From: an uncultured Lactobacillus sp.
GTDB lineage: Bacteria > Bacillota > Bacilli > Lactobacillales > Lactobacillaceae
Length of the DNA stretch: 64,000 bases
Reading direction: 5' to 3'
Assembly: GCA_947565635.1 (NCBI GenBank)
Contig: CANOGU010000010.1
Location: 1 to 64,000, forward strand
This document shows positions 34,198 to 44,952 of the stretch, piece by piece. A program made the translations under genes and the position numbers. Position 1 is the stretch's first letter. Every line of letters starts with the position of its first letter. Below the pieces are notes generated by a model that worked only from the letters and a program-made list of their open reading frames with translations, made no database searches and was not told where the DNA came from.

Positions 34198-36006
34198 ATG
34201 GCTTATCAAGCGCTATATCGTAAATGGCGTCCGCGAACTTTTGATGGAGTCGTAGGACAAACAGCGATTACTGATACATTAAAAAATGCAATCAAGCGTG
34301 GCAAGATATCACATGCTTTTCTATTCGCAGGACCACGTGGTACTGGTAAAACATCATGTGCTAAAATTTTTGCCAAGGCCTTAAATTGTACTAATCTGCA
34401 AGACGGAGAACCATGTAATGAATGTGAAAACTGTCTTGCAGCAGATCAAGGAACAATGAATGATATCATCGAAATCGATGCCGCCTCCAACAATGGTGTT
34501 GATGAAATTCGAGATATCAGAGATAAAGTAAAATACGCCCCAACACAAGGTAAATATAAAGTCTACATCATCGATGAGGTTCATATGCTTTCGATGGGAG
34601 CCTTCAATGCCTTACTTAAGACACTAGAAGAGCCACCAGAGCATGTGGTATTTATCTTAGCTACGACTGAACTTCAAAAGGTTCCTGCAACTATTATTTC
34701 AAGAACTCAGCGCTACAACTTTAAGCGGATTGATCAACATGATTTAATTGCTCGAATGACTTATATTTTAGGCCAAGAAAAAATTGACTTTGAAGAAAAG
34801 GCCCTTGAAGTAATTGCTCAAGTAGCTGATGGTGGAATGCGTGACAGTTTAAGTATCTTGGATCAGATTTTATCTTATGATCAAGATAAGGTTAAATACG
34901 AAGATGCTTTAAGAATAACTGGTTATGCGGCTCAAGAAAAAATTGAACAAGTATTATTAAATTTACTTAATGGCGAAACTTCAGCAGCTCTTGAAATAGT
35001 TCATGCACTTTTGCAGGACGGAGCATCAACTAAGAATATTTTAGATGAGTTGATTAGTTTAACTGTTAAAGGGATGCTGGCAATTAAGAGTAATAAGGAA
35101 GAAACTTTTTTAACTGAGAACTATGCCTCTGAATTAGCTAAAATTCCAGAAGAAAAGTTTTATAATTTAGTTCAAGCAGCTAATACTGCTTTAAATGATT
35201 TACGCTATACCAATCAACAACAAATTCCGCTTGATGTATTTGTAGTTCAAGTAACTCAAGCTCCAGTAAAAAATGAATCTGCGGGCCAAGCAGCGGAAGC
35301 AATTTCATCAGATATTGTTCAAACTCTAAAAAATCAAATTGACACTTTAAGTAAGCAAGTTGCTGAATTGAAAAATCGGCCAGCGCCTGTTAGAAATACT
35401 ACTTCAGACTTTTCTGGCACAATTAAAACTGAAACTAAGTCACAAATTAAACCCCTTACCGATAAAGAAAATCAACCAGAACAAAAGCCGAGAAGAAGAA
35501 AGGCTAGTTCTAATAACCAAGCGGCTCAAGAAAATAACCGCCGGCAAGTATATCATGTACTTGAAAATGCCACTAAGGAAGACTTAAATACAGTAAAAGA
35601 TATTTGGCCAGACTTACTGTCTACTCTAAAGGTTTCTCAACGAGCTGTAATGGAAGTTTTGGATCCTGTAGCTGCAAGTCATGAGCAAGTTGTTTTAAAA
35701 TGTAAATATGAATTATGGTTTGAACGAGCAAATCAAGATGGAGATCTAATTTCTCAACTTGAAGCTGAAATTGCTAAGTTAACAAAGCATAATTATAGTA
35801 TTGTTTTAGTTGCAGATTCTTCATGGTTGAAAGTACGGCATGATTTTGTGGCAAGTCATAAAGAAGAGTTACTTGCTAAAAAATTTCAAAGACTAGAAAA
35901 ATCTGAACAAGAAGCAAATGGTAATCAAATAGATCCAGAAGCCAAAAAGCAAGTCATTGATAAGGCAAAAGAACTTTTTGGTGATCTAGCACAAGTTAAA
36001 GATTAA
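34198..36006 (+). CDS. dnaX: DNA polymerase III subunits gamma/tau
   Basis: A 602-residue clamp-loader ATPase: Walker [13 protein letters not shown], a zinc-binding cysteine cluster (C...CNECENC), Walker [10 protein letters not shown] and sensor region TTELQKVP. A Lys/Gln-rich linker (about residues 360-450) precedes the C-terminal tau domain. I did not find an obvious frameshift site for a short gamma form. It is first of dnaX-ebfC-recR-yaaL. Confidence 0.97.
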   Translation: MAYQALYRKWRPRTFDGVVGQTAITDTLKNAIKRGKISHAFLFAGPRGTGKTSCAKIFAKALNCTNLQDGEPCNECENCLAADQGTMNDIIEIDAASNNGVDEIRDIRDKVKYAPTQGKYKVYIIDEVHMLSMGAFNALLKTLEEPPEHVVFILATTELQKVPATIISRTQRYNFKRIDQHDLIARMTYILGQEKIDFEEKALEVIAQVADGGMRDSLSILDQILSYDQDKVKYEDALRITGYAAQEKIEQVLLNLLNGETSAALEIVHALLQDGASTKNILDELISLTVKGMLAIKSNKEETFLTENYASELAKIPEEKFYNLVQAANTALNDLRYTNQQQIPLDVFVVQVTQAPVKNESAGQAAEAISSDIVQTLKNQIDTLSKQVAELKNRPAPVRNTTSDFSGTIKTETKSQIKPLTDKENQPEQKPRRRKASSNNQAAQENNRRQVYHVLENATKEDLNTVKDIWPDLLSTLKVSQRAVMEVLDPVAASHEQVVLKCKYELWFERANQDGDLISQLEAEIAKLTKHNYSIVLVADSSWLKVRHDFVASHKEELLAKKFQRLEKSEQEANGNQIDPEAKKQVIDKAKELFGDLAQVKD

Positions 36007-36019
36007 GGAGAGAAAAAAG

Positions 36020-36349
36020 ATGAGTAGAAGACCTAATTTTGGCGGTATGGGCATGGGTAACATGCAAGGAATAATTAAACAAGCTAAGAAGATGCAACAA
36101 CAAATGGAAGCTGAACAAGCAAGTTTGGCTACTCAAGAATTTGTAGGTAAATCAGCTGATGATATGGTTGTTGCTACATTTAGTGGGGACCGTAAGTTAA
36201 AAGATTTAAAGATTAATAAAGAAGCAATTGATCCAGAAGACCCAGATATGCTTCAAGATTTAGTTATTGATGCTGTTAATAAAGGAATTAAAGCTGTTGA
36301 TGATGCGACTCAAGCATCAATGGGTAAATATACTAAGGGTTTGATGTAA
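36020..36349 (+). CDS. ebfC: Nucleoid-associated protein, YbaB/EbfC family
   Basis: A 109-residue DNA-binding dimer with a Gly/Met-rich N-terminus ([31 protein letters not shown]) and the family core. It lies between dnaX and recR in the standard order, with AAGGAGAG before the ATG. Confidence 0.95.
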   Translation: MSRRPNFGGMGMGNMQGIIKQAKKMQQQMEAEQASLATQEFVGKSADDMVVATFSGDRKLKDLKINKEAIDPEDPDMLQDLVIDAVNKGIKAVDDATQASMGKYTKGLM

Positions 36350-36350
36350 G

Positions 36351-36950
36351 ATGCAATATCCATTACCAATTGCACGTTTAATTGATAATTACATGAAATT
36401 GCCTGGTATTGGTGAAAAAACAGCAACGCGATTAGCTTTTTATACAATGGATATGCCTGAAGATGATGTAGAAGATTTTTCTAAAGCATTAATACAGGTA
36501 AAAGAAAATCTTCATTCTTGTTCGATTTGTGGCAATATCACTGAAAGCGATCCATGTGAAATTTGTCGTGATGCAAATCGTGACCATTCCACCATTATGG
36601 TAGTTGAACAGCCTAAAGACGTAATGGCTTTTGAAGAGATGGGCGAATATAATGGTTTGTACCATGTCTTACATGGAGTTTTATCGCCAATGGATGGAGT
36701 TGGACCAGAAGAAATTAATATTAAAAGTTTAATTACTAGGCTTCAAAAACAAGATGATGTGAAAGAAGTTATTCTGGCTTTAAACTCTAGCCCAGAAGGA
36801 GAAGCAACTGCCATGTATTTGGCTAAACTCATTAAGCCAGCTGGTTTGAAGGTAACGCGTCTTGCTGCAGGACTAGCCGTAGGTAGCGATATCGAATATG
36901 CAAATTCAATTACTTTAAAGCGTGCTGTTCAAGGGAGAACAGATCTATGA
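36351..36950 (+). CDS. recR: Recombination protein RecR
   Basis: A 199-residue protein with an N-terminal HhH ([14 protein letters not shown]), a zinc finger (CSICGN...CEICRD) and a Toprim domain ([14 protein letters not shown]). It works with RecF/RecO to load RecA. It starts 1 bp after ebfC and overlaps yaaL by 4 bp. Confidence 0.97.
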   Translation: MQYPLPIARLIDNYMKLPGIGEKTATRLAFYTMDMPEDDVEDFSKALIQVKENLHSCSICGNITESDPCEICRDANRDHSTIMVVEQPKDVMAFEEMGEYNGLYHVLHGVLSPMDGVGPEEINIKSLITRLQKQDDVKEVILALNSSPEGEATAMYLAKLIKPAGLKVTRLAAGLAVGSDIEYANSITLKRAVQGRTDL

Positions 36951-37183
36951 TTGGAAAAAGGCATAAAGTTAAAAAAGCAGGAGACGAACGATTATTAAGG
37001 ATTGTGGCTCAACTGCAAAGACAACTTGCAGAACAGAAAGTTTTCGACCAAACAACGGTTGATTATTCATTTGATAATCGTGTTTTAAATAAAATTCTTC
37101 ATGCAAAATTTATTTTTTTATATGAAGAAGCAAGGAGAAGAAACACTAAATCTAGTAGCTCATCAAGCGTTATTACTAGATAA
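36947..37183 (+). CDS. yaaL: YaaL-like DUF2508 protein
   Basis: A 78-residue basic protein ([20 protein letters not shown]...[12 protein letters not shown]) with a serine-rich tail. It matches the small DUF2508 gene that follows recR in many Firmicutes. The function is unknown. Confidence 0.8.
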   Translation: MIGKRHKVKKAGDERLLRIVAQLQRQLAEQKVFDQTTVDYSFDNRVLNKILHAKFIFLYEEARRRNTKSSSSSSVITR

Positions 37184-37186
37184 TGT

Positions 37187-37210
37187 AGTCCACTGCGGTG
37201 GACTTTTTTT
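37187..37210 (+). terminator. Terminator of dnaX-ebfC-recR-yaaL
   Basis: AGTCCAC / GTGGACT stem, loop TGCG, seven Ts. Confidence 0.9.
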
Positions 37211-37289
37211 GTGGAAAAATAAATAATCTTGAAAAAACAAGTCTGTCTTTCTTTTTTCTTTTACAGTACAATGCCAAGTGGGGGTAAAC

Positions 37290-37931
37290 ATGAGAGGATA
37301 TTTAATTACATTTGAAGGCCCAGATGGGGCAGGAAAAACCACAGTTATCAACGAGCTTATCAAGCAATTACCTAAAACTTTGCAAGAAAGAACAATTGTT
37401 ACACGCGAACCTGGTGGATCTAAAATTTCCGAAAACATTAGGACAATTATTTTAGATCCAGAAAATAAAGAAATGGATGATCGAACTGAAGCTCTTCTTT
37501 ATGCAGCTCAAAGAAGCCAGCATGTTAGTGAAGTGATTCGTCCTGCTTTAGCAGCTGGTAAAATTGTTTTATCTGATAGATTTATCGATAGTTCTTTAGC
37601 ATATCAAGGTGTGGGTAGAGATTTAGGCGTTGAAGAAGTAAAACAAATTAATGATTTTGGTACTGGCGGACTTGAACCAGATTTAACGATCTTTTTAGAT
37701 TTAGATCCAGCGGTTGGCTTGGCTAGAATTGAAAAAGAACGTGCAGGTCAAGAAGATCGGCTTGAGCAAGAAAAATTAGAATTTCATAATAAGGTTTATG
37801 CAGGCTATTCTGAGCTTTTAAAGCTATATCCTGATAGAATTAAAAGAGTAGATGCAAATTTGCCGATCAAGGATGTTGCAGCCAATAGTGTTAAAATAAT
37901 AAGAAAGCAATTACCTGATATTTTTATGTAA
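37290..37931 (+). CDS. tmk: Thymidylate kinase
   Basis: A 213-residue kinase that phosphorylates dTMP: P-loop [31 protein letters not shown], and lid region [19 protein letters not shown] 37290 is preferred to GTG 37278, which would overlap the GGGGG ribosome binding site. It leads tmk-darA-holB-yabA-rsmI. Confidence 0.96.
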   Translation: MRGYLITFEGPDGAGKTTVINELIKQLPKTLQERTIVTREPGGSKISENIRTIILDPENKEMDDRTEALLYAAQRSQHVSEVIRPALAAGKIVLSDRFIDSSLAYQGVGRDLGVEEVKQINDFGTGGLEPDLTIFLDLDPAVGLARIEKERAGQEDRLEQEKLEFHNKVYAGYSELLKLYPDRIKRVDANLPIKDVAANSVKIIRKQLPDIFM

Positions 37932-37944
37932 GGATTTGGTAAGA

Positions 37945-38271
37945 ATGAAACTTGTTTTAGCAATTGTGCAGGATAAAGATGCAGATGCATTAGCGAAAGA
38001 ATTTATTCAAAATGATGTTCGGGCAACTAAATTAGCTACTAGTGGTGGATTTTTAAAGGCAGGAAATACAACTTTTATTGTTGGGATTGAAGATTCACGA
38101 GTAAATGAAGTATTAGAAATCATTAAGAAGAGTTCACATACTAGAGAACAATATGTTTCTAATATGAACATGGATGCGGCTGGTACGTCGATGTTAGGCA
38201 AACCTGTGCAAGTTACTGTTGGTGGAGCGACGGTCTTTGTATTACCAGTTGAGGAATTTAAGCACTTTTAA
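37945..38271 (+). CDS. darA: Cyclic-di-AMP receptor DarA/PstA (YaaQ family)
   Basis: A 108-residue PII-like trimeric protein that binds c-di-AMP: MKLVLAIVQDKDADALAKEF, then TKLATSGGFLKAGNTTF, the ligand-binding loop. Located between tmk and holB as yaaQ is in Bacillus. ATG 37945 follows AAGGA. Downstream partners are unknown. Confidence 0.9.
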   Translation: MKLVLAIVQDKDADALAKEFIQNDVRATKLATSGGFLKAGNTTFIVGIEDSRVNEVLEIIKKSSHTREQYVSNMNMDAAGTSMLGKPVQVTVGGATVFVLPVEEFKHF

Positions 38272-39128
38272 TGATTGATTTAAAGAATATAGGTAGTAAG
38301 CAGGTTGATCTTTTAAGAGATGCTTATCTAAATAAAAAAGTTGCTCATAGTTACTTGTTTGTTGATCCTATGCAAAAAAAGGGACTTAATACAGCTTATT
38401 GGCTTGCATGTCTTTTTAATTGTACGGGAGAAAACAAGCCAGATGGGACTTGCAACAATTGCCAAAGAATTTTGGATGGAAATCATCCAGATGTCTTTTT
38501 GGTGAAATTAGAGGGAAAACAAACTCTCTCCATTGATCAGATTCGTCCCTTAAAAGAAGAACTGGCAAAGAGCCCTGTTGAAGGAAATCGCCGATTTTTT
38601 ATAATTGAAAATGCAGAAAAATTAACTTTAGCTGCTAGTAATGCTCTTCTTAATTTGTTAGAAGAACCTGTTGCACCAGTAGTTACAATTCTGATTACAA
38701 ATAATGAAAATCAAATTTTACCAACAGTTAAATCTAGAACGCAGATTCTTAATTTTTCTGATGAAAAAATTGATAGTAAAAGAGCAGAGCTACTTGAATA
38801 TGGTTTAACTGATGAAGAAATAGATGATCTCGGTGATACGAATAAGCTTGAAGAAGAGAGCAAATATTTATTTCAAGAATTATTAGAGCATAATGATTTA
38901 GCCTTAGTACGTGTTAGTCGAATAAGTAGCCTTGCTACTAAGCCTGCAAGTCAAAAGTTTGTTTTTTACCAGCTTAAGACTTTGGCTCTAAAGAATTTAG
39001 AAGCAAATAAAAAGTTAAGGGAAATCGCATACTTGTTAGAATTGTTAATGATAGCTGATAAGATGCGAGCTAGTAATGTTAGTTTCCACAATACGTTAGA
39101 TTATTTAGTATTGAGTTTTGAACGGTAG
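38271..39128 (+). CDS. holB: DNA polymerase III delta-prime subunit
   Basis: A 285-residue clamp-loader subunit without a P-loop: HSYLFVDPMQKKG, zinc cysteines (CNCQR region), IENAEKLTLAASNALLNLLEEP and VKSRTQIL. The start overlaps the last base of darA. Confidence 0.93.
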   Translation: MIDLKNIGSKQVDLLRDAYLNKKVAHSYLFVDPMQKKGLNTAYWLACLFNCTGENKPDGTCNNCQRILDGNHPDVFLVKLEGKQTLSIDQIRPLKEELAKSPVEGNRRFFIIENAEKLTLAASNALLNLLEEPVAPVVTILITNNENQILPTVKSRTQILNFSDEKIDSKRAELLEYGLTDEEIDDLGDTNKLEEESKYLFQELLEHNDLALVRVSRISSLATKPASQKFVFYQLKTLALKNLEANKKLREIAYLLELLMIADKMRASNVSFHNTLDYLVLSFER

Positions 39129-39138
39129 GTGTTTTTGA

Positions 39139-39483
39139 GTGGATCCATTTTCACAATTGTCACAATTACAGCACAATCTTCAGGCAATGACAAAAACTGT
39201 TGCCGGTCTGGAAAATGACATGCTTGAAGTATTAAAAGAAAATACAGAATTAAAGGTTGAAAACCAACTATTAAGAGAAAAAATTAGTAAGTTAGATGCA
39301 AATAAAGAACCAGCTGAAAATAAGTCTCAAGCTGGTTTAAAATCATTACGCAATATTTATGACTCAGGTTATCATATTTGCAATATGTATTATGGTTCTC
39401 ATCGTGAATCTGGTGAAGACTGCATGTTTTGCTTAGATATTTTAGATAACTTTGTAAATCATGGGCAAAAGAGTAGGGGATAA
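39139..39483 (+). CDS. yabA: Replication initiation control protein YabA
   Basis: A 114-residue regulator that binds DnaA and DnaN. A coiled-coil N-terminus (LENDMLEVLKENTELKVENQLL) is followed by a zinc-binding C-terminus (HICNMYYG...CMFCLDIL). The start codon is GTG, 10 bp after holB. Confidence 0.92.
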   Translation: MDPFSQLSQLQHNLQAMTKTVAGLENDMLEVLKENTELKVENQLLREKISKLDANKEPAENKSQAGLKSLRNIYDSGYHICNMYYGSHRESGEDCMFCLDILDNFVNHGQKSRG

Positions 39484-39487
39484 AATA

Positions 39488-40345
39488 ATGCAAGTGCAGA
39501 GTAGTTTTAATGAAAAAGATAAGGGACGTCTGTATCTTGTCCCTACTCCAATTGGAAATTTAGAAGATATTACTTTAAGAGCTAAGAGAATTCTGACTGA
39601 GGCTGACTATATTGCTGCTGAAGATACAAGAACCAGTGGTATTTTGCTTGAAAAAATTGGCGTTCATAATAAGATGATCTCTTTTCATAAGTATAATTCA
39701 AAAGAACGTGCACCAGAGTTGATTAAGTTGCTTAAAGAGGGAAATACAATTGCAGAAATTTCTGATGCTGGAATGCCAGTTATTTCTGATCCTGGTTATA
39801 TTTTGGTACAAGAGTGTATTAAGAATGATATTCCAGTAGTATCTCTTCCAGGACCTTCTGCTTTTGCGACGGCTCTAATTGCATCTGGTTTTGATGCACA
39901 ACCATTTACTTATTATGGTTTTTTACCTAGAAAGAGCAGCGAGCAAAAGAAATATTTTGAAATGATGGATCAAGCACGTGCTACATCTATTTTTTATGAA
40001 GCACCGCATCGTTTAAAGAAAACTTTGAAAACTCTAGCGGAAGTAATCAAGTCAGATAGAAAGATTGCTTTAGCTCGTGAGTTAACTAAAATTCATGAAG
40101 AATATATCAGAGGATCAATTAGTGAGATTAATGAGTATTTTACTAAGAATGATCCACGTGGTGAATTTGTGGTTTTAGTTTCGCCAAATGAAGAAGAGGA
40201 AAAGCAACTCTCCTGGGATGAATTGATTAAGCAGGTGGCTGATCGAGTTAAAGCTGGCGAAAGTAAAAAAGATGCTATTAAGTTAGTTGCTAAAGCTAAT
40301 AAAGTATCAAAAAATGAACTCTATGATAAATATCATCAAAATTAA
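39488..40345 (+). CDS. rsmI: 16S rRNA (cytidine-1402) 2'-O-methyltransferase
   Basis: A 285-residue tetrapyrrole-methylase-fold enzyme with GRLYLVPTPIGNLEDITLRA, AEDTRTSGILL and SDAGMPVISDPG. ATG 39488, preceded by AGGGGATA, is preferred to ATG 39461, which lies inside yabA. Confidence 0.95.
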   Translation: MQVQSSFNEKDKGRLYLVPTPIGNLEDITLRAKRILTEADYIAAEDTRTSGILLEKIGVHNKMISFHKYNSKERAPELIKLLKEGNTIAEISDAGMPVISDPGYILVQECIKNDIPVVSLPGPSAFATALIASGFDAQPFTYYGFLPRKSSEQKKYFEMMDQARATSIFYEAPHRLKKTLKTLAEVIKSDRKIALARELTKIHEEYIRGSISEINEYFTKNDPRGEFVVLVSPNEEEEKQLSWDELIKQVADRVKAGESKKDAIKLVAKANKVSKNELYDKYHQN

Positions 40346-40362
40346 TTGCGTGGTGAGCGTTA

Positions 40363-41103
40363 ATGGAAAAGATTTTTAAAGAAGAACATCAGGTTACTTA
40401 TGGTGACTGTGATGAAACAGGAAGAATACAACTTCCTAAGTTAATTGAACATTTTATGCAAGTTTCAAATGATCAATTAACTCAAGGAGGAGCAGGTATC
40501 AAGGATTTGTTAAAGCAAAACTTGGGCTGGGTAGTGGTTGAATATCACCTTGATGTTGAGCGTTTACCTAACGCTGGCGAAAAAATTACGGTAACAACTA
40601 ATGGTAGTGGTTATAATCGCTTTTTTGAATACAGAGATTTTGGTATAATTGATTCTACTAACAAAAAGATAGTAGATGCTAAAAGTCAGTGGGTAATTTT
40701 AGATTTGGAAAATCGAAAAATTACTGAAGCAGATAATCAAATGATGGAAAAGTTTGGAAATCCGTATTTGAAACATATGCCACGCTTTAAGAGATTGCGT
40801 CCTTTAAAAGAAAAGGACTATGAATCAAGTAAGACATATGCAGTTAGATATTATGATTTAGATACGAACCATCATTTAACTAATAGTGTTTACTTTGATT
40901 GGATGATTGATACCTTACCTAGAGAGTTTTTAAATTCTCATACTATTAAGAGTATTGATATTTCATTCAAGAAGGAAGTACAATATGGCGCTCAAGCTTT
41001 ATCAGAGGTAAAACTTGATTCAGAAAGACTTACTTCGTATCATTTGATTTCTAATCAAGGTGAAACTTCTGCTTTAGCTGAGATTGTTTGGAGAGAAATT
41101 TAG
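40363..41103 (+). CDS. Acyl-ACP thioesterase
   Basis: A 246-residue double hot-dog thioesterase (PF01643 type). HQVTYGDCDETGRIQLPKLIEHFMQ forms the first fold, and YDLDTNHHLTNSVYFDWMID carries the catalytic Asn/His region in the second. It releases fatty acids from acyl-ACP. Confidence 0.88.
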   Translation: MEKIFKEEHQVTYGDCDETGRIQLPKLIEHFMQVSNDQLTQGGAGIKDLLKQNLGWVVVEYHLDVERLPNAGEKITVTTNGSGYNRFFEYRDFGIIDSTNKKIVDAKSQWVILDLENRKITEADNQMMEKFGNPYLKHMPRFKRLRPLKEKDYESSKTYAVRYYDLDTNHHLTNSVYFDWMIDTLPREFLNSHTIKSIDISFKKEVQYGAQALSEVKLDSERLTSYHLISNQGETSALAEIVWREI

Positions 41104-41105
41104 AG

Positions 41106-41136
41106 GCATGACTTGTTAGTAAAGTCGTGCTTTTTT
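41106..41136 (+). terminator. Terminator of the thioesterase gene
   Basis: GCATGACTT / AAGTCGTGC stem with six Ts. Confidence 0.85.
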
Positions 41137-41147
41137 GGAAGGTAGGG

Positions 41148-41669
41148 ATGCCAATGAAGACAGGGATAAAGAAAATAGATTTGCAAGGCTTAGTTACTCT
41201 GGCATTGCTGGTAGCAATGAATGTTGTGCTACAAAAAATATCGTTTGGTCCAGCTACAGTAAAAGTAGGATTGGGATTTATTGGAAGTGCGTTATTAGCT
41301 TATTATTTTGGTCCTTTCTGGGGCGGAGTTGGTGCAGTACTAAGTGATTTATTAAAATCAGCTGTTTTTGGCGTTGAGGGTGGATTTTTCCCAGGATTTA
41401 TTCTCTCAGCAATAGTAGGGGTTATGATTTATGCGATCTTTTTATATCAAAAACCAATTAAATGGTGGCGCATTATTGCTGCAACTTTATTAGTGACAAT
41501 AGTTGTTAATGTATTAATGAATACATATTGGATTCATCTATTATATGGGTTAGATTTAAGAGCTGCATTTTTACAAAGAATATTGAAGGAATTAATTGTA
41601 CCTTGGATTCAAATTGTCATCCTTTACGTAATTTTAAATGCTCTACAACGTGTTAAAATAAAAAGGTAA
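41148..41669 (+). CDS. folT: ECF transporter S component, FolT-like (folate)
   Basis: A 173-residue membrane protein with six segments. FGPATVKVGLGFIGSALLAYYFGPFWG and the GFFPGFILSAIVGVMIYAIFLY region match FolT-type S components that bind folate and use a shared EcfAA'T module encoded elsewhere. GGAAGG is 5 nt before ATG 41148. The substrate is predicted from family resemblance only. Confidence 0.75.
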   Translation: MPMKTGIKKIDLQGLVTLALLVAMNVVLQKISFGPATVKVGLGFIGSALLAYYFGPFWGGVGAVLSDLLKSAVFGVEGGFFPGFILSAIVGVMIYAIFLYQKPIKWWRIIAATLLVTIVVNVLMNTYWIHLLYGLDLRAAFLQRILKELIVPWIQIVILYVILNALQRVKIKR

Positions 41670-41698
41670 TTTTGATAAGTATTAAGGATAGAGTTTAA

Positions 41699-42424
41699 AT
41701 GAAGATATTAAGTATCACGACTGCAACCAATCATTTGAGCGTAGCACTAAATGATGGAGATAAAATTTTTGAAAAAAATGAAGAGGATCATCGTAATCAT
41801 AGTGAACATTTAGATCCTTTAATTAATGAATTATTGAGAGAAAATAACCTTACCCTAAAAGATATCGATCGCTTTGCTGTCGCAGAAGGTCCAGGTTCTT
41901 ATACGGGATTGAGAATTGGCATTACAACTGCTAAGATGTTTGCTTCTATCTTGGATAAGGATTTAGTAGGCGTGTCAACTTTAGCTGCTTTAGCTAATGG
42001 TGTAAGTGATGGTGTGATTGTAAGTGAACTTGATGCTCGCAATAAGAATTTCTTTGCAGGAGTTTATCGAAAAGTAGATGGTAAGCTAGAAAACTTAGTT
42101 CCAGATGGTCATTATCATATAGATGATTTAATTAACAAGGTTAACGAGTTAAATTTACCTGATCGAGTTGTCTTTGTAGGAAGTCCTATTGATAAGTATC
42201 ATGATGAGATTGCAGAATTACTAGGTTCAGATAATTTTGTTCAAGCAGAAGGCGATAATCGACTTCACGCTGGTGAAATTGGTAAGTTAGCATTTAATAA
42301 AGAAGCGGTTGATCCTGATAAGATGGTGCCAAAATATTTAAGACGTACGCAAGCTGAAATTGATTGGCATAATAAGACTGGAAAGGCTTTTGGTTCAGAT
42401 AGCGACTATGTTGAGGAAGTTTAG
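41699..42424 (+). CDS. tsaB: tRNA t6A biosynthesis protein TsaB
   Basis: A 241-residue inactive Kae1-like partner of TsaD: MKILSITTATNHLSVALN, VAEGPGSYTGLRIGITTAKM and VSTLAALA. It is the first gene of tsaB-rimI-tsaD. AAGGATAGAGTTTAA lies just before the ATG. Confidence 0.93.
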   Translation: MKILSITTATNHLSVALNDGDKIFEKNEEDHRNHSEHLDPLINELLRENNLTLKDIDRFAVAEGPGSYTGLRIGITTAKMFASILDKDLVGVSTLAALANGVSDGVIVSELDARNKNFFAGVYRKVDGKLENLVPDGHYHIDDLINKVNELNLPDRVVFVGSPIDKYHDEIAELLGSDNFVQAEGDNRLHAGEIGKLAFNKEAVDPDKMVPKYLRRTQAEIDWHNKTGKAFGSDSDYVEEV

Positions 42425-42965
42425 TTTATTTTTTCATCCAGTAGAAATTGACTTAAGTTTTTCACCTTTTGCTTTGAGGTTAGAAAATGAAACTTATCAG
42501 ATTATGAAGGCTAGCGATGAAAATATTGCAGACTTATTGAAATTAGAGCAAGAGGTATATTTTGGCAGAACTCCTTGGGGTCGGTTTTCTTTTAAGAGTG
42601 AATTAAAAAAGCATGCCAATTCTTTATATTTAGTAGTTTATCAGGGGTCAACTCTAGTTGGCTTTGTTGGAATGAGAATGCAAGCGCAAGAGGGACATAT
42701 AACTAATATTGCGGTAAAGCCAAGCTTTCAAAGAAGAGGAATTGGTGAATTTTTGCTCAGGACAATGATTGAAATGGCGCGAAAAAATCATGCAGTTCAG
42801 ATGACTTTAGAAGTGCGAAGCGATAATTATAATGCTCAAAGCTTATATCGAAAACTTGGGTTTAAGGATAATTTTATTCGAAAAAACTACTATATTACAG
42901 AACAAGCTGATGCAGTAAATATGCTTAAAAATTTAACAGATAAAGAACAGGAAGAAGTAAATTGA
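42408..42965 (+). CDS. rimI: Ribosomal-protein-alanine N-acetyltransferase (GNAT)
   Basis: A GNAT acetyltransferase: acetyl-CoA-binding [20 protein letters not shown] and C-terminal [22 protein letters not shown] 42408 overlaps tsaB by 17 nt; no ribosome binding site is clear, so the start is uncertain. An N-terminal extension ([10 protein letters not shown]) precedes the GNAT fold. Confidence 0.88.
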   Translation: MLRKFSLFFHPVEIDLSFSPFALRLENETYQIMKASDENIADLLKLEQEVYFGRTPWGRFSFKSELKKHANSLYLVVYQGSTLVGFVGMRMQAQEGHITNIAVKPSFQRRGIGEFLLRTMIEMARKNHAVQMTLEVRSDNYNAQSLYRKLGFKDNFIRKNYYITEQADAVNMLKNLTDKEQEEVN

Positions 42966-44008
42966 CAAAAAAAGATATTCGAATTTTAGCATTTGAAAGT
43001 TCATGTGATGAAACTTCTACCGCAGTCATTAAAAATGGCCGTGAAATAGAAAGCTTGATTGTAGCTACGCAAATTAAAAGTCACCAACGTTTTGGTGGAG
43101 TAGTACCTGAAGTTGCAAGTCGTCACCATATTGAAGTAATTACTCAAATTACTAAGGAAGCTTTAGCTGAGGCAAACACTGCTTGGGATGATATTGATGC
43201 AATTGCAGTTACCTATGGACCAGGACTAGTTGGAGCCTTGTTGATTGGGGTTAGTGCTGCAAAAGCTGCTTCAATGGCAACTGGGATTCCGTTGATTGGC
43301 GTTGATCATATTATGGGCCATATTATGGCTGCTCAATTAAAGGATGAAATTGAATATCCAGCTCTAGCTTTGCAAGTTTCTGGTGGACATACTGAGATTG
43401 TCTTGATGAAAAATCCTATCCACTTTGAAATTGTGGGCGATACGAGAGACGATGCGGCTGGTGAAGCATACGATAAGATCGGTCGTGTGCTAGGAGTTAA
43501 TTATCCAGCTGGTAAAACCATTGATGAATGGGCACATAAAGGTAAGGATACTTTCCACTTCCCACGAGCAATGATGGAAGATGATGATTATGATTTCTCA
43601 TTCTCAGGATTAAAGAGTGCTTTTATCAACACTTGCCATCATGCAGATCAAATTCATGAAAAGCTTGATAAGTACGATTTAGCTGCAAGTTTTCAGGCTT
43701 CGGTTGTCGATGTGTTGAGTCACAAGACAATTAGAGCGATCAAAGAATATAAGCCGAGGACATTCATCTTGGGCGGCGGTGTCGCCGCAAATCACGGCTT
43801 ACGCGATAGATTAGCAGAAGAAATTGAGAAGTTGCCTGCTGATATTAAGCCAAAGGTGATTTTACCGGACTTGAAGCTTTGCGGAGACAATGCGGCAATG
43901 ATTGGTGCTGCAGCATATAACTTGTACAAAGCTGATAAGTTTAGCGATGAGAATTTAAATGCTGATCCATCACTTGAATTGCCATATGCAGAAAGCATGT
44001 TGAAATAG
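42962..44008 (+). CDS. tsaD: tRNA N6-threonylcarbamoyltransferase TsaD
   Basis: A 348-residue ASKHA-fold enzyme that transfers threonylcarbamoyl to A37 of ANN-reading tRNAs. [12 protein letters not shown], metal-binding HIMGH in [11 protein letters not shown], and [12 protein letters not shown] are conserved. The start is TTG 42962, overlapping the rimI stop, with AGGAAG upstream. Confidence 0.96.
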   Translation: MTKKDIRILAFESSCDETSTAVIKNGREIESLIVATQIKSHQRFGGVVPEVASRHHIEVITQITKEALAEANTAWDDIDAIAVTYGPGLVGALLIGVSAAKAASMATGIPLIGVDHIMGHIMAAQLKDEIEYPALALQVSGGHTEIVLMKNPIHFEIVGDTRDDAAGEAYDKIGRVLGVNYPAGKTIDEWAHKGKDTFHFPRAMMEDDDYDFSFSGLKSAFINTCHHADQIHEKLDKYDLAASFQASVVDVLSHKTIRAIKEYKPRTFILGGGVAANHGLRDRLAEEIEKLPADIKPKVILPDLKLCGDNAAMIGAAAYNLYKADKFSDENLNADPSLELPYAESMLK

Positions 44009-44102
44009 TAGTTATGAAGAGAGTCGAACAGGGATGTTTGGCTCTTTTTGTAGAATGTTTTTGTTTTCTAGTTTTAAATAACTAACACATTAATATTTCA
44101 TC

Positions 44103-44136
44103 AAACCCAAGCAATTTCTTCGTTGCTTGGGTTTTC
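44103..44136 (+). terminator. Terminator of tsaB-rimI-tsaD
   Basis: AAACCCAAGCAA / TTGCTTGGGTTT, a perfect 12-bp stem. Confidence 0.9.
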
Positions 44137-44236
44137 TTATTTCAAGCAAATGCCCACAAGCCCTTATTTTGCCGTTTTATAGCAATTATTGTTATAATAA
44201 ATATGGAAGATAAATAGTCTTGAGGAGGGAATTAGT

Positions 44237-44860
44237 ATGAAAGATGAAGCTCAATCTCCACAGGAAGAAACTCCTAACACTTATTGGCGTTGGTTAGTAG
44301 AATCATGGCGCTATCCTTTAGGTCACAATCCTGCAGAGAAGTGGTACGGAGTTGTTACCTTATTAGGTGAAGATATTGTATTATTCATTGGTTTAGCAGT
44401 TGCAGGTAATTATATTGCTAACCTGTTTGACATGCCATTAGTACACCATGGATCTGGTGCAACTTTCTGGGCAATAGTAATTTTATTTGTTGTTCAGCTT
44501 ATTACAATTCTTTGTTCCATGGTTGGTCACTTATTCGTGTTTGGTAACACAGGTGGCTTCTGGCAGTATGTTAATAAGGTTGCTCAAGTAACTAACTGGA
44601 ACTTCTGGATTGCAATTTGTGCATTCTTTTTCTTAATTTTGAGTTTAAGCTCAGGCTTGCTTGGATTTGGAGAAGTTTTAGTTTGGATTTTCTATGCATT
44701 ATTTGCATTGGGATCATTTCTTTTAGTTGTTTGCCCAGATCCGGGAACGGAAAAGATGATTCACGACCCATTCTGGGGAGCAGTTATTTGCTTAGTAATG
44801 GTAGCTGTAGTTTATGCCATCATTTGGGGCATAGCATTAAGTATTTTAATTAACTTGTAG
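44237..44860 (+). CDS. Multi-span membrane protein of unknown function
   Basis: A 207-residue protein. The cytoplasmic N-terminus (TYWRWLVESWRYPLGHNPAEKWYG) is followed by five hydrophobic segments. GAGGAGGGAATTAGT precedes the ATG, and the gene has its own promoter region and terminator. No family recognised. Confidence 0.75.
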   Translation: MKDEAQSPQEETPNTYWRWLVESWRYPLGHNPAEKWYGVVTLLGEDIVLFIGLAVAGNYIANLFDMPLVHHGSGATFWAIVILFVVQLITILCSMVGHLFVFGNTGGFWQYVNKVAQVTNWNFWIAICAFFFLILSLSSGLLGFGEVLVWIFYALFALGSFLLVVCPDPGTEKMIHDPFWGAVICLVMVAVVYAIIWGIALSILINL

Positions 44861-44882
44861 GAGAATCATTATTTCCTATATA

Positions 44883-44935
44883 AAAAGGTGTTGATCATCT
44901 TCGCTTATTGCGATGAATGATTAACACCTTTTGTT
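44883..44935. terminator. Bidirectional terminator between the membrane protein and ClC genes
   Basis: A 16-bp stem with one G-T pair (44883-44898 and 44917-44932), A-run before and T-run after, between convergent genes. Confidence 0.88.
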
Positions 44936-44952
44936 TTGAAAATATTTATGAA

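Noticed and set aside
34198..36006. Programmed frameshift in dnaX giving a short gamma form
   Set aside because: No slippery A-run with a following hairpin was evident in the linker region.
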